Source: Quadrisphaera sp. DSM 44207 (lineage in GTDB: Bacteria > Actinomycetota > Actinomycetes > Actinomycetales > Quadrisphaeraceae). Taken from it: a stretch of DNA of 64,000 nucleotides. Below are positions 46,106-55,283 of the stretch, one piece after another. Below the pieces are notes generated by a model, which did not search any database, was not told the origin of the DNA, and saw only the letters and a list, made by a program, of their open reading frames with translations. The DNA lies in the NCBI RefSeq assembly GCF_900101335.1, contig NZ_FNKA01000001.1, positions 186,001 through 250,000 on the forward strand, read 5' to 3'. A program made the position numbers and the translations under genes. The number at the start of each line of letters is the position of its first letter. Positions within the stretch are counted from its first letter, which is position 1.

Positions 46106-46156
46106 CCCGCCCGGAGATCGACACCCCGGCAGGAGCACCGGACCACCCGATACGGT

Positions 46157-46171
46157 ACGGGACGGTCCTGT
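46157..46171. promoter_or_regulatory. Candidate TetR operator between exporter and regulator
   Basis: Dyad acgggac-g-gtcctgt, 7-bp arms with one mismatch around a single central base. It sits in the 116-bp gap between the divergent ABC exporter and TetR genes, where autorepression and exporter control would be expected. Confidence 0.45.
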
Positions 46172-46221
46172 TTCGTTCTCGTCGGGGACATGACGGGCCC
46201 GGACGGGAGGGAGGAGCCGCC

Positions 46222-46818
46222 ATGACCGCCGGTGCGCACGCCGGGGACGAGCACGCCGGCGACCCGCGCGTGCTCCGCAGCCGCGCCGCCGTCCTGGACG
46301 CCGCGACCGAGCTGCTCCTGCAGCGCGGCCTCGAGGGCGTCACCGTCGACGCCGTGCTGGCGCGCTCGGGGGTGGCCCGCTCGACCCTGTACCGGCACTG
46401 GAGCGGGCGGGCGGACCTGCTCGAGGACGTCCTGCGGCGCCTCGTGCCCGCGCCCACCCCGCCCCCGCCGCCGGGGCCGCTGCGCGAGCGGCTGGCCGCC
46501 ATCGCCCTGGGGGTGGCCCGCGACATGCGCGAGCAGGAGGCGGCGCCGACGATCGTCACGCTGCTGCACGCCGCCCGCGTCGACCCGGAGCTGGCCGAGT
46601 TCAGCGACGCCTTCACCGCCGAGCAGCACGCTCCCCTGCGGGCGGTGCTCGCCGACGCGCGGGCCGCCGGTCAGCTGCGCGACGACGTCCCGGACGACGA
46701 CGTCGCGGGCCTGCTCATCGGGCCGCTGTTCCTGCGCGCGGTCGTGGTGCGCGACCCCGTCAACGACGCCTGGGTGCGCGGGCACGCCGAGCGGGTCCAC
46801 CGCGCCGTCGCCCCCTGA
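46222..46818 (+). CDS. TetR/AcrR family transcriptional regulator
   Basis: 198-residue repressor. N-terminal helix-turn-helix in LDAATELLLQRGLEGVTVDAVLARSG and VARSTLYRHWSGRADLLEDVL; the C-terminal ligand domain is the TetR_C_16-like helical bundle. ATG 46222 follows GGGAGGGAGGAG. Divergence from the DrrAB-like operon indicates that it controls that exporter. Confidence 0.92.
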   Translation: MTAGAHAGDEHAGDPRVLRSRAAVLDAATELLLQRGLEGVTVDAVLARSGVARSTLYRHWSGRADLLEDVLRRLVPAPTPPPPPGPLRERLAAIALGVARDMREQEAAPTIVTLLHAARVDPELAEFSDAFTAEQHAPLRAVLADARAAGQLRDDVPDDDVAGLLIGPLFLRAVVVRDPVNDAWVRGHAERVHRAVAP

Positions 46819-46827
46819 GGCCCTGGA

Positions 46828-47031
46828 TCACGTCGCGGGAGCCGCCGGACCCGCCTCGTCCGCCGAGCGGCTCCTGTCGTGCCTCGTCCGGACCAGGCCG
46901 CCGATCCGCGTGAGGAGCGGCGCGCCGATCACCATGCTGGTCCCCAGCAGGATCGCACCGATCGGCCACAGGCCCGAGCTGTCGTGACCGCTGGCCTGCC
47001 GGGCCCATGCCGCTGTGAAGACGATCGGCAT
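46828..47031 (-). CDS. Possible small membrane protein (67 residues)
   Basis: Short frame beginning MPIVFTAAWARQASG with one membrane-like segment LWPIGAILLGTSMVIGAPLLT and a basic tail. No good ribosome site is seen and the frame is open far upstream, so it may be a remnant or a chance frame. It lies in the gene-poor patch beside the TOPRIM pseudogene. Confidence 0.3.
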   Translation of the reverse strand: MPIVFTAAWARQASGHDSSGLWPIGAILLGTSMVIGAPLLTRIGGLVRTRHDRSRSADEAGPAAPAT

Positions 47032-47092
47032 CGGGGTCGACGCGAGGGCCGCCCGCCTGCACCACCCCGCGGGCAGCGCTGCGGCGGCCAGG

Positions 47093-47526
47093 GTGACGGA
47101 GCAGCGCGTCCTCGTGCAGGGGACCACCTCGCTGCAGCGTGTGCGCTCGCGCTGCGCCGGGCCGGGATCTGCGTCGAGGTCTCCTGCGCCGATGCCTCCT
47201 GCGCTGACGCCTCCCGCGCTGACGCCTCCCGCGCCGCCCTGGAGGCGCACGGGTTCTTCATGTGCACCGTCGACCTGGAGGACGAGCTCGTTCGAGCGCT
47301 CGGGGTCGGGACGGTCGAGCGGGTCATCGAGGCCCAGGGCGAGCTCGGCTCGCTGCGGATCCTGCAGCGCCAGCCCGCCCAGCGAGCCCGCTCCGCACCG
47401 GAGCAGCTGCGCCGGTTCATCGGCGGCCGGTCCGGCGACGAGCACCGGTACGCGCGCCTGCTGACCGACGCCCTGGACCTGGACCGGGCGCCGCGGCCCC
47501 TGGACGGCGTCCTCGCCCGCCTGTGA
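47093..47526 (+). pseudogene. Decayed OLD-type TOPRIM domain gene
   Basis: The 3' part encodes an intact-looking C-terminus of actinobacterial TOPRIM nucleotidyl-transferase/hydrolase proteins: AALEAHGFFMCTVDLEDELVRALG, then EAQGELGSLRILQRQPAQRA, EQLRRFIGGRSGDEHRYARLL and DRAPRPLDGVLARL. The normal start (RVLVEGxSD) is recognisable only in another frame after GTG 47093, as RVLVQGTTSLQ, with the catalytic Glu changed to Gln. The central TOPRIM part with the DxD is deleted and replaced by a short repeat (ADASC/ADASR). Frameshift, lost catalytic residues and deletion together argue for a pseudogene. Confidence 0.7.
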
Positions 47527-47642
47527 TCCACGGCCGCCTCTCCCTGTCCAGGCCACCGGCGCGGACACGCACGACGCGCTGCCGTCGGGATCGGCGGGCA
47601 CCACGTGACCCCCGCGTCGTGGTGCTGGGCACGATCGAGGTC

Positions 47643-48164
47643 GTGACGAGCGATGCCTCCTCGGGGCGGTGCCCGCTGGTGCGACGCGCCCGCGCCGACG
47701 ACGCCGCCGCGCTGGTGCGCCTGCGCGCGGTGATGTTCGAGGACATGGGGGTGCCGGTGGGCACCACGGACGCCCCGTGGCGCGGCGCCGCCGAAGCCTG
47801 GTTCCGAGGCAACCTGCAGCGACCGGATCACTTCGCCGCCTTCGTCGTGGAGGACCCGGTCACGGGCGCGGTCAGCGCCGCCTGCGGCATCTGCGACGCT
47901 CGGGCGCCCGGCCCGCGAGGGCTCAGCGGCGTGCGCGGCCACGTCTTCAGCGTCGCGACCGAGCCGGAGCACCGCAGGCGAGGGCACGCCCGGGCCTGCC
48001 TCACCGCGCTGCTCAGCTGGTTCCACGACGACACCGCCGCCGAGGCCGTCGAGCTCGCCGCGACCCCTGACGGCGCGCAGCTCTACACCGCTCTCGGCTT
48101 CCGCGAGCACGGCCACCCGACGATGCGCCTGGGGCTCCACACCACGACCGAGGTGCTCCTGTGA
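47643..48164 (+). CDS. GNAT family N-acetyltransferase
   Basis: 173-residue acyltransferase. The N-terminal strand is VRRARADDAAALVRLRAVMFEDMG; the acetyl-CoA motif is VATEPEHRRRGHARACLTALLSWF; the last strand ELAATPDGAQLYTALGFREHGHPTMRL is typical of GNATs acting on small molecules. GTG 47643 follows GAGG. Substrate unknown. Confidence 0.88.
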   Translation: MTSDASSGRCPLVRRARADDAAALVRLRAVMFEDMGVPVGTTDAPWRGAAEAWFRGNLQRPDHFAAFVVEDPVTGAVSAACGICDARAPGPRGLSGVRGHVFSVATEPEHRRRGHARACLTALLSWFHDDTAAEAVELAATPDGAQLYTALGFREHGHPTMRLGLHTTTEVLL

Positions 48165-48326
48165 GGCGCGCGTCACCCACAGGGGTTCCGCGATCCGACG
48201 GGCGCACCGGGGACGGGCCAGCGGCGTCGGGCCTGCCTCGGGGAGCTGAGCAGAGCGGCGAAGGAGCGACGGCGTGCCGCGACCGATCCGCTTCGCGTGC
48301 AGCTCCCTCGACGGGCACCTCGCCGA

Positions 48327-48368
48327 CGAGCAGACCCCCGGTCGCAGCTGCGACCGGGGGTCTGCTCG
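48327..48368. terminator. 42-nt perfect palindrome, tRNA-Ala terminator
   Basis: The sequence cgagcagacccccggtcgcag (48327-48347) is followed directly by its exact reverse complement to 48368, with no unpaired loop apart from the turn. It begins 10 bp beyond the 3' end of the tRNA gene and should terminate its transcript. Between it and the acetyltransferase stop (48165-48326) nothing else is recognised. Confidence 0.85.
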
Positions 48369-48378
48369 AGGTGTCCGG

Positions 48379-48451
48379 TGGAGCTGAGGGGACTTGAACC
48401 CCTGACCCCCTCCATGCCATGGAGGTGCGCTACCAGCTGCGCCACAGCCCC
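48379..48451 (-). tRNA. tRNA-Ala (anticodon GGC)
   Basis: 73 nt. The acceptor stem GGGGCTG/CAGCTCC contains the G3-U70 pair diagnostic of tRNA-Ala; the D arm is GCGCAGCTGGTAGCGC, the anticodon loop ATGGCAT gives GGC, and the T arm has GGTTCAAGTCC. Discriminator A73; the CCA end is not encoded. Spurious protein frames running through this gene should be ignored. Confidence 0.96.
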
Positions 48452-48486
48452 GCACCCGGGCGCGGGCCCGGGCGACGCGGCCCACT

Positions 48487-49155
48487 CTAGACCGTCGCCA
48501 CCTCAGGTCCGAAACCGGCCACGCCGGAGGGCGCGGGGTCCGGCTCCGGGTCGGGACCGAGGTCGTAGCCCGTCAGGGACCAGCCGTCCTCGCGGGCGGC
48601 GAGCACGGCCCACCGGCAGTTCGCCAGCCCGCCCAGGCGCGGCCAGGAGCCGGCGGGCAGGCCCAGCAGCTCCAGCACCCCGGCCCGCACCGCGCCGCCG
48701 TGGGAGGCGAGCACGAGCGTGCCGCCGTCCGCCGTGGCCTCGGCGTGCCGGCGCACGGCGGCGGCCACGCGGCGGCCGACGTCGCTGCGCCGCTCCCCGC
48801 CGCCGACGGCGACGTCCTCGCCGCCGCGCCAGGCGGCGTGCATCTGCGGCCAGCCCTCGCGGATCTCCCGCGCCAGCAGCCCCTGCCAGACCCCGGCGTG
48901 CAGCTCGCGCAGGTCCGGGTCGGTGAGCACGGGCAGGTCGACGAGGTCCGCGAGCGCCTGGGCGGTGTCCGCGGCGCGCGAGAGGTCGGAGGCGACCAGG
49001 CGCGCGGGCTCCAGGCGCGCCAGCACGGCCGCCGCCCGGCGGGCCTGCTCGCGGCCGACGCCGTCGAGCGGGACGTCCAGCTGGCCCTGGAAGCGCCCCG
49101 CGGCGTTGGACGCGGTGCGCCCGTGCCGCCAGAGCACCACGCGCGCGGCGCTCAC
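48487..49155 (-). CDS. Histidine phosphatase family protein (phosphoglycerate mutase-like)
   Basis: 222-residue phosphatase. The RHG motif is VVLWRHGRTASNAAGRFQGQ; SDLSRAADTAQAL, the Glu in LRELHAGVWQG, and the second catalytic His in LVLASHGGAVRAG follow. Physiological substrate unknown; in actinobacteria this gene follows rsfS. The GTG start overlaps the rsfS stop (GTGA). The C-terminal Asp/Pro tail is not conserved. Confidence 0.92.
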   Translation of the reverse strand: MSAARVVLWRHGRTASNAAGRFQGQLDVPLDGVGREQARRAAAVLARLEPARLVASDLSRAADTAQALADLVDLPVLTDPDLRELHAGVWQGLLAREIREGWPQMHAAWRGGEDVAVGGGERRSDVGRRVAAAVRRHAEATADGGTLVLASHGGAVRAGVLELLGLPAGSWPRLGGLANCRWAVLAAREDGWSLTGYDLGPDPEPDPAPSGVAGFGPEVATV

Positions 49156-49571
49156 CCGCCGAACCGCTGGCCGTCGGTCGCGGGGTCGGAGAGCACGTCG
49201 CGCGGGCGCGTGACCTCCTCGGGCAGCTCGATCAGCGGCCCGTCCTTCCACAGCCGCTCCAGCGCGTAGTACTGGCGGTCCTCGGCCAGCTGCACGTGCA
49301 CGACGACGTCCGCGAAGTCCAGCAGCACCCACCGGGCCTCGCTGAGGCCCTCGCGCCGCACGACGTCGGCCCCCAGCCGGTGCAGCCTCTCCTCCACCGC
49401 GTCGACGACGGCGCGCACCTGGCGCGGGTTGTCGGCGGCGGCCAGCACGAAGACGTCGGTGATGACGAGCTGGTCGCTGACGTCGAGCGCGAGGATCTCC
49501 GTGGCGTTCTTGTCGGCGGCGGCCGTCGCCGCGGCGACGGCCAGCTCGACGGCCCGGGGGGTGGCGGTCAC
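49152..49571 (-). CDS. rsfS: Ribosomal silencing factor RsfS
   Basis: 139-residue protein that binds L14 on the 50S subunit and blocks subunit joining under starvation. Family markers are KNATEILALDVSDQLVITDVFVLAAADNPRQ split across the core, VRREGLSEARWVLLDFADVVVH and EDRQYYALERLW. It lies downstream of nadD, the usual order. Confidence 0.95.
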   Translation of the reverse strand: MTATPRAVELAVAAATAAADKNATEILALDVSDQLVITDVFVLAAADNPRQVRAVVDAVEERLHRLGADVVRREGLSEARWVLLDFADVVVHVQLAEDRQYYALERLWKDGPLIELPEEVTRPRDVLSDPATDGQRFGG

Positions 49572-49635
49572 GGTGCTCCAGGGGGACGGCGGATCGGCAG
49601 CCCCCAGGATCGCACGCAGGACCGGGCGCGGGCGC

Positions 49636-50217
49636 TCAGGCGTAGAGGCGGTGCTTGGCGATGTACTGCACGACGCCGTCCGGCACGAGGTACCACACGG
49701 GCAGCCCGGCGGCCACGCGCGCGCGGCAGTCGCTGGAGGAGATCGCCAGGGCCGGGACCTGCAGCTGGCTGACGCGCTCCGGCGGCAGGCCGCTCAGGCT
49801 CAGGTCGTGGCCGGGGCGGGTGACGCCGACCAGGTGCGCGAGGTCGAAGAGCCGCTCGGCGTCCTTCCACGACAGGATCTGCGCGAGGGCGTCGGCGCCG
49901 GTGATGAAGAACAGCTCGGCGCCCGGGCGCAGCCGCTGCAGGTCGCGCAGGGTGTCGATGGTGTACGTCGGGCCGGGGCGGTCGACGTCCACGCGGCTGA
50001 CGGTGAACTGCGGGTTCGACGCCGTCGCCACCACGGTCATCAGGTAGCGGTGCTCGGCGGGGGAGACGGCGCGCGCAGACTTCTGCCACGGCTCCCCGGT
50101 CGGCACGAAGACGACCTCGTCGAGGCCGTAGCGCGCGGCCACCTCGCTGGCCGCCACGAGGTGCCCGTGGTGGACGGGGTCGAACGTGCCGCCCATCACC
50201 CCCAGCCGCACGAGCAC
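49636..50217 (-). CDS. nadD: Nicotinate-nucleotide adenylyltransferase
   Basis: 193-residue enzyme making deamido-NAD from nicotinate mononucleotide and ATP. The nucleotide-transfer motif is [14 protein letters not shown], with [24 protein letters not shown] and the second motif [10 protein letters not shown]. No LytR-type gene separates it from rsfS here, unlike in many relatives. Confidence 0.95.
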   Translation of the reverse strand: MLVRLGVMGGTFDPVHHGHLVAASEVAARYGLDEVVFVPTGEPWQKSARAVSPAEHRYLMTVVATASNPQFTVSRVDVDRPGPTYTIDTLRDLQRLRPGAELFFITGADALAQILSWKDAERLFDLAHLVGVTRPGHDLSLSGLPPERVSQLQVPALAISSSDCRARVAAGLPVWYLVPDGVVQYIAKHRLYA

Positions 50218-50251
50218 GCTCCCGGTGGCCGCAGGCGGGCGACGGCGCGGC

Positions 50252-50434
50252 TCAGTGGCGCTTGCCGATGCTGCGGAAGGCGAACGTGATGGCCAGCAGC
50301 GCCATGAGGATGCCGAAGGCGATCAGGCCGAACGCGACCGAGGGCAGCGGCAGCTCGCCACCATCGCCGACCAGGGGGGAGTCCTGGCCGATCTGGAAGG
50401 CGCTGGGGCCCAGGAGCAGGGCGGCGACGAGCAC
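50252..50434 (-). CDS. Small membrane protein (60 residues), conserved position
   Basis: Short protein with two hydrophobic parts, [13 protein letters not shown] and [21 protein letters not shown], ending in RSIGKRH. Similar small proteins with a basic ...KH end lie beside nadD in many actinobacteria. Function unknown. It lies between proA and nadD, same strand. Confidence 0.7.
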   Translation of the reverse strand: MLVAALLLGPSAFQIGQDSPLVGDGGELPLPSVAFGLIAFGILMALLAITFAFRSIGKRH

Positions 50435-50482
50435 GGAGGCCTCCGGGGGCGACGAGGACGGGATCGGGCGCGTGCCAGTGTG

Positions 50483-51778
50483 TCAGGAGCGCACGTGGCC
50501 GTCGCCGTGGACCACCCAGCGCGTGGTGGTCAGCTCGGCCAGGCCCATCGGGCCGCGCGCGTGCAGCTTCTGCGTGGAGATGCCGACCTCGGCGCCCAGC
50601 CCCAGCTCCCCGCCGTCCGTGAAGCGCGTGGAGGCGTTGACCATCACGGCGGCCGAGTCGGTCTCGGCGACGAAGCGGTCGGCGGCGCGCAGGTCGCTCG
50701 TGACGATGGCCTCGGTGTGGCCGCTGGACCAGGTGCGGATGTGCTCCAGCGCGGCGTCGAGGTCGTCGACGACGCCGACGGCCACCTCCAGCGCGGTGTA
50801 CTCGGTGGCCCAGTCGTCGTCCGTGGCGGGGGTGACGCCGACCCCCTCGGGGGCGGCGGCGCGGGCGCGCGCGTCGCCGTGCAGGACGACGCGCTCGTCG
50901 GCGAGCGCGCGCAGCAGCCGCGGCAGGAAGCTCTGCGCGAGGTCGGCGTGCACGAGGAGGGTCTCGGCGGCGTTGCAGACGCTGGGCCGCTGCACCTTCG
51001 CGTTCAGGCAGATCGCCAGGGCGTCGTCGAGGTCGGCGGAGGCGTCGACGTAGACGTGCACGTTGCCGACGCCGGTCTCGATGGTCGGCACCCTCGCCTC
51101 GGTGACGACGCGCTGGATCAGGCTCGCGCCGCCGCGGGGGATGACGAGGTCGACGAGCCCGCGGGCGCGCAGCAGCACGCCGACGCCGTCGCGCCCGTGC
51201 GCGTCGATCGTCTGCACCGCGTCGGCGGGCAGGCCGGCGCCCTGCAGCGCCGAGCGGACGACGTCGACGAGGACGAGGTTGGTCTCGCGGGCGGCGGTGC
51301 CGCCGCGCAGCACCGCCGCGTTGCCCGACTTCAGGGCGAGCGCCGCGGCGTCGATCGTCACGTTCGGGCGGGCCTCGTAGACGACGCCGACGACGCCCAT
51401 CGGCACGCGCACCTGGCGCAGCCGCAGGCCGTTCGGCAGGGTGCGCCCGCGCACCACCTCGCCCACCGGGTCGGGCAGCGCGGCGACCTGGCGCAGCGCG
51501 TCGGCGATCCCCCGCAGCCGGCCCTCGTCGAGGGAGAGGCGGTCGAGCAGGTGACCGGACAGCTCGACGAAGCGGCCCCGGTTCAGGTCGACCTCGTTGG
51601 CCTCGAGGATCCGCTCCGCGTGCTCGAGCAGGGCGTCGGCGACGGCGTGCAGCGCGGCGTCCTTCTGCGCCCGCCGGGCGAGGGCGAGGGCGCGGCCGGC
51701 GACGCCGGCGCGGCGGCAGGCGTCGAGGACGGCGGCCTCGACGTCGGTGTGCGTGCCCGGCTCCACCGTGGTGCTCAC
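50483..51778 (-). CDS. proA: Glutamate-5-semialdehyde dehydrogenase (gamma-glutamyl phosphate reductase)
   Basis: Second step of proline synthesis, NADPH-dependent. The 431-residue protein has [46 protein letters not shown], the catalytic Cys in [14 protein letters not shown] and the C-terminal [19 protein letters not shown]. It lies downstream of proB with one small gene between. Confidence 0.96.
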   Translation of the reverse strand: MSTTVEPGTHTDVEAAVLDACRRAGVAGRALALARRAQKDAALHAVADALLEHAERILEANEVDLNRGRFVELSGHLLDRLSLDEGRLRGIADALRQVAALPDPVGEVVRGRTLPNGLRLRQVRVPMGVVGVVYEARPNVTIDAAALALKSGNAAVLRGGTAARETNLVLVDVVRSALQGAGLPADAVQTIDAHGRDGVGVLLRARGLVDLVIPRGGASLIQRVVTEARVPTIETGVGNVHVYVDASADLDDALAICLNAKVQRPSVCNAAETLLVHADLAQSFLPRLLRALADERVVLHGDARARAAAPEGVGVTPATDDDWATEYTALEVAVGVVDDLDAALEHIRTWSSGHTEAIVTSDLRAADRFVAETDSAAVMVNASTRFTDGGELGLGAEVGISTQKLHARGPMGLAELTTTRWVVHGDGHVRS

Positions 51779-51797
51779 CGCAGCAGGATAGGGCCTC

Positions 51798-52259
51798 TCA
51801 CCAGGGGCGGATCTCCCCCAGCCCGGTCAGCGGCGGCAGCGCCTGGCCGCGCGCGTGCAGCGTCTCGCGGTCGACGACCTCGATGCCGACGGGCCGCCAG
51901 TCGGGCAGGTCCGCGACGCGCCGGTGCTCCGCCCACAGCCGCAGCCCCAGGGCCGCGGCGTCGTCGACGTCCTCGGCCTCGTCCCAGTAGGTCACCTCGG
52001 CGCGGTCGTCGGTGTAGCGCACCGAGGCCAGGAACGGCTGGGCGTCGACGAGCTCGCGCAGCGACTCCCGCAGGTGCTCGCGGTCGGTCGCCGGGCCGGC
52101 GAAGGTCACGGTCACGTGCCACAGGGGCAGGTCGCCGCCGTCCGGGGAGCCGTCCGCGGCGCCCTCGTGCGCTCCGTCGTCCTGCGGCGGGGGGAACAGC
52201 GCCGGCTGCGCCACCGGGCGCAGGTGCCGGCGGTCGGCGGGTCCGGGGGGCTCCTCCAC
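51798..52259 (-). CDS. Conserved protein of unknown function between proB and proA
   Basis: 153-residue cytosolic protein; the family is not named to my knowledge. The core reads [40 protein letters not shown] and [18 protein letters not shown] 52259 follows AGGAGG at the right distance, removing five residues of a longer frame. Its insertion inside the proline operon suggests co-expression rather than a known role in proline synthesis. Confidence 0.75.
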   Translation of the reverse strand: MEEPPGPADRRHLRPVAQPALFPPPQDDGAHEGAADGSPDGGDLPLWHVTVTFAGPATDREHLRESLRELVDAQPFLASVRYTDDRAEVTYWDEAEDVDDAAALGLRLWAEHRRVADLPDWRPVGIEVVDRETLHARGQALPPLTGLGEIRPW

Positions 52260-52270
52260 GTCGCCTCCTC

Positions 52271-53446
52271 TCACCGCGCTCGTGCGTGCCGCGCAGCGGT
52301 CGCGTCCGTCAGCACCAGGTCGTCCCGGTGCACCAGCTCCCTGTCATACCCCGGTCCGAGCGCGGCAGCCAGGTCCGCGGTGGACCGCCCGAGCAGGTCC
52401 GGCACCTCGACCGAGGAGTAGTTGACCAGCCCGCGGGCCACCGCGCGGCCGCTCTGGTCGCACAGGTCCACGGGGTCGCCGGCGTCGAAGGCGCCCTCGA
52501 CGCCGGTCGTGCCCGCGGGCAGCAGCGACGCGCCGCGCTGCGTGATGGCGGCCACCGCCCCGGCGTCCAGCACCAGCCGGCCCGCCGGCGCGGCCGCGTG
52601 CGCCAGCCACAGCAGGCGGCTGCTGCCCCGCCGCCCCGTGGGCGCGAACCACGTGCCGACGTCCTCGCCGGCCAGCGCCCGGGCCGCCAGCGGCGCCGAC
52701 GTCAGGAGGGTGGCGACGCCGGAGCCGGTGGCGATGCGCGCGGCGTCCAGCTTGGTGACCATGCCGCCCGTGCCGACCCCGGCGGCGCCGCGCCCGCCGA
52801 CCTCGACGCCGTCCAGGTCCTGCGGCCCGCGCACCAGCGGGAGGCGGCGCGCGCCGGGGCGCGAGGGCGGGCCGTCGTAGAGGGCGTCGACGTCGGAGAG
52901 CAGCACCAGGGCGTCGGCCTGCACCAGGTGCGCCACGAGCGCCGCCAGCCGGTCGTTGTCGCCGAAGCGGATCTCGTTCGTGGCGACGGTGTCGTTCTCG
53001 TTGACGACGGGCAGGACGCCCAGCGCCAGCAGCCGGAACAGCGTGCGCTGGGCGTTGCGGTAGTGCGCGCGGCGCACCACGTCGTCCGCCGTGAGCAGCA
53101 CCTGCCCGACCGTGAGGCCGTGCTCGGCCGCGGCGGCGCCGTAGCGGGCGAGCAGCAGGCCCTGGCCCACGCTGGCGGCCGCCTGCTGGGTGGCCAGGTC
53201 GCGCGGGCGGGTGCTCAGCCCGAGCGGGGCCAGGCCGGCGGCGATGGCGCCGGAGGAGACCAGCACGACCTCCGCGCCGGCCGCCACCCGCGCGGCGAGG
53301 ACGTCGACGAGGCCGCCCAGGCGCTGCTCGTCGATGCCGCCGGCGGCCGTGGTCAGCGAGGAGGAGCCGACCTTGACGACGACCCGCCCCGCCGTGGCCA
53401 GCTCGCCGCGGTGCTCCAGGCGCCGGGCGGCGCGCGAGACCGTCAC
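52271..53446 (-). CDS. proB: Glutamate 5-kinase
   Basis: First, proline-inhibited step of proline synthesis. 391 residues: amino-acid kinase domain (VVVKVGSSSLTT, VLVSSGAIAAG, PVVNENDTVATNEIRFGDND, GTGGMVTKLDAARIA) and a C-terminal PUA domain (GRLVLDAGAVAAITQRGASLLP cut to its core). It follows obg by 7 bp and so is probably translated from the same message. Confidence 0.96.
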   Translation of the reverse strand: MTVSRAARRLEHRGELATAGRVVVKVGSSSLTTAAGGIDEQRLGGLVDVLAARVAAGAEVVLVSSGAIAAGLAPLGLSTRPRDLATQQAAASVGQGLLLARYGAAAAEHGLTVGQVLLTADDVVRRAHYRNAQRTLFRLLALGVLPVVNENDTVATNEIRFGDNDRLAALVAHLVQADALVLLSDVDALYDGPPSRPGARRLPLVRGPQDLDGVEVGGRGAAGVGTGGMVTKLDAARIATGSGVATLLTSAPLAARALAGEDVGTWFAPTGRRGSSRLLWLAHAAAPAGRLVLDAGAVAAITQRGASLLPAGTTGVEGAFDAGDPVDLCDQSGRAVARGLVNYSSVEVPDLLGRSTADLAAALGPGYDRELVHRDDLVLTDATAARHARAR

Positions 53447-53453
53447 GGGCGGG

Positions 53454-55040
53454 TCACCGCCGCTCGCCCGGACCGCCGTCGGCGTCGCCGGTGAGGTCGC
53501 CGGCGGCGTCGTCCGCGGTCCAGCGCCCCGCCAGCCGCTCCTCCTCCAGCTCCTCGCGCGCGGCGCGGCGGGCCTGGCGACGATCCTCGTACGCCTCGCG
53601 CTTCTCCCCGCGCGTGCGCCGCGGCCGGTGCTCGGCCTGCTCCACGCGCACGTCGGTGCCGCGGGGGCCGGCGAGCAGCTCGGCGCCGCTGACCAGCGTG
53701 GGCTCCCAGTCGAAGACGACGGCGTCGAGGCCGGGGCCGATGACGACCTCCGAGCCCGCGACCGCGCCGGCCTTCAGCAGCTCCTCCTCCACGCCCAGGC
53801 GGGCGAGGCGGTCGGCGAGGTAGCCGACGGCCTCGTCGTTGGCGAAGTCGGTCTGCTTGACCCACCGCTCGGGCTTGGCGCCGCGGATGCGGAAGACCTC
53901 GCCCTCCCCCGTGCGCTCGCGGCTGACGGTGAAGCCGGCGTCGTCGACCGCGGACGGGCGCAGCACGATCCTGGCCGGCGCGAGGACGGGCGCCTCCTCG
54001 CGCGCGCGGCGCACGAGCGCGGCCATGGCGAAGGCGAGCTCGCGCAGGCCTTCGTGGGAGGCGGCGGAGACCTCGAAGACCTCCAGGCCGCGGGCCTGCA
54101 GGTCCGGGCGCACGAGGTCCGCGAGCTCGCGCGCCTCGGGCACGTCCACCTTGTTCAGCACCGCCAGGCGCGGGCGGTCGCGCAGCGGCACCGACCCCGG
54201 CCCCGCGGCGCCGTCGTCGGCGCGCAGGTCGGCGTAGGCGGCCAGCTCGGCCTCGATCACGTCGAGGTCGGTGACCGGGTCCCGGCCCGGCTCCAGGGTG
54301 GCGCAGTCGAGCACGTGCACGATCGCCGCGCACCGCTCGACGTGCCGCAGGAACTCCAGGCCCAGCCCGCGGCCCTGGCTCGCGCCGGGGATCAGGCCCG
54401 GGACGTCGGCGACGGTGAAGCGCTCGTCCCCGGCCTGGACGACGCCGAGGTTCGGCACGAGCGTGGTGAACGGGTAGTCGGCGATCTTGGGCCGGGCGGC
54501 GGACAGCGCCGCCACGAGGCTGGACTTGCCGGCGCTGGGGAAGCCGACGAGCGCGACGTCCGCGACGCTGCGCAGCTCCAGGACGACGTCGTGGGCCTCC
54601 CCTGGCTCTCCGAGCAGCGCGAAGCCGGGCGCCTTGCGCCGCGGCGAGGCGAGCGCGGCGTTGCCGAGGCCCCCGCGCCCGCCGGCGGCGAGCACCACCC
54701 GCGTGCCGGCCCCGAGCAGGTCGGCGACGAGGTGGCCGTCGGGGTCGCGCACCGTGGTGCCGTTCGGCACCCTCAGCACCAGGTCCTCGCCGTCCGCGCC
54801 GTGGCGCATGCTGCCCTGCCCCTGGCGCCCGTTGCCGGCGCGCCGGTGCGGGGCGTGGTGGTAGTCGAGCAGCGTCGTCGTCGAGGGGTCGACCTCCAGG
54901 ACGACGTCCCCGCCGCGGCCGCCGTTGCCGCCGTCGGGGCCGCCGAGCGGCTTGAACTTCTCGCGGTGCACGGAGGCGGCGCCGTGGCCGCCGTTGCCGC
55001 CGGCCACGTGCAGCACCACGCGGTCCACGAACGTCGCCAC
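53454..55040 (-). CDS. obg: GTPase Obg
   Basis: Ribosome-assembly and stress-response GTPase. 528 residues: Gly-rich Obg fold (about 1-158; [20 protein letters not shown]), G domain with [34 protein letters not shown], and the C-terminal OCT domain ([19 protein letters not shown]), followed by a charged tail ([19 protein letters not shown]). Start GTG 55040. It lies downstream of rplU-rpmA but is separated by a strong terminator and a 26-bp inverted repeat, so it probably has its own promoter. Confidence 0.96.
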   Translation of the reverse strand: MATFVDRVVLHVAGGNGGHGAASVHREKFKPLGGPDGGNGGRGGDVVLEVDPSTTTLLDYHHAPHRRAGNGRQGQGSMRHGADGEDLVLRVPNGTTVRDPDGHLVADLLGAGTRVVLAAGGRGGLGNAALASPRRKAPGFALLGEPGEAHDVVLELRSVADVALVGFPSAGKSSLVAALSAARPKIADYPFTTLVPNLGVVQAGDERFTVADVPGLIPGASQGRGLGLEFLRHVERCAAIVHVLDCATLEPGRDPVTDLDVIEAELAAYADLRADDGAAGPGSVPLRDRPRLAVLNKVDVPEARELADLVRPDLQARGLEVFEVSAASHEGLRELAFAMAALVRRAREEAPVLAPARIVLRPSAVDDAGFTVSRERTGEGEVFRIRGAKPERWVKQTDFANDEAVGYLADRLARLGVEEELLKAGAVAGSEVVIGPGLDAVVFDWEPTLVSGAELLAGPRGTDVRVEQAEHRPRRTRGEKREAYEDRRQARRAAREELEEERLAGRWTADDAAGDLTGDADGGPGERR

Positions 55041-55139
55041 CGCGCCTCACCGTCCCCTCGTGCTCGTGCTCGTCGTCCTGCCCGCGCTCGTCGTTCTGCC
55101 TCCGCCGAGGGCGGTGCCGCCGGCGCCCGCTCCCTCCGG

Positions 55140-55200
55140 CGTGATCATGGCCGAGGTGCAGGTGCCGGAGCGGCGCACCTGCACCTCGGCCATGATCACG
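55140..55200. repeat. Large perfect inverted repeat between rpmA and obg
   Basis: 26-bp arms 55140-55165 and 55175-55200 are exact reverse complements around a 9-nt loop. Each arm contains TGATCATGG and the doubled aggtgcaggtgc. A partial relative (catgatcgtcg) follows at about 55212. The rest of the 55041-55346 gap holds no gene; it contains only this element, the rpmA terminator and, presumably, the obg promoter. Confidence 0.9.
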
Positions 55201-55283
55201 GACACGTCGCCCATGATCGTCGCGTCAGGCCGGGTCAGACCGGGTCGTGCCAGGTCGAGGTGGCCGTCGTCGTCCCTGGCAAC

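Noticed and set aside
48297-48485. Reading frames across tRNA-Ala giving peptides such as VELRGLEPLTPSMPWRCATS
   Set aside because: This peptide is a well-known artefact of translating tRNA-Ala; the tRNA fold and G3-U70 pair show what the DNA is.
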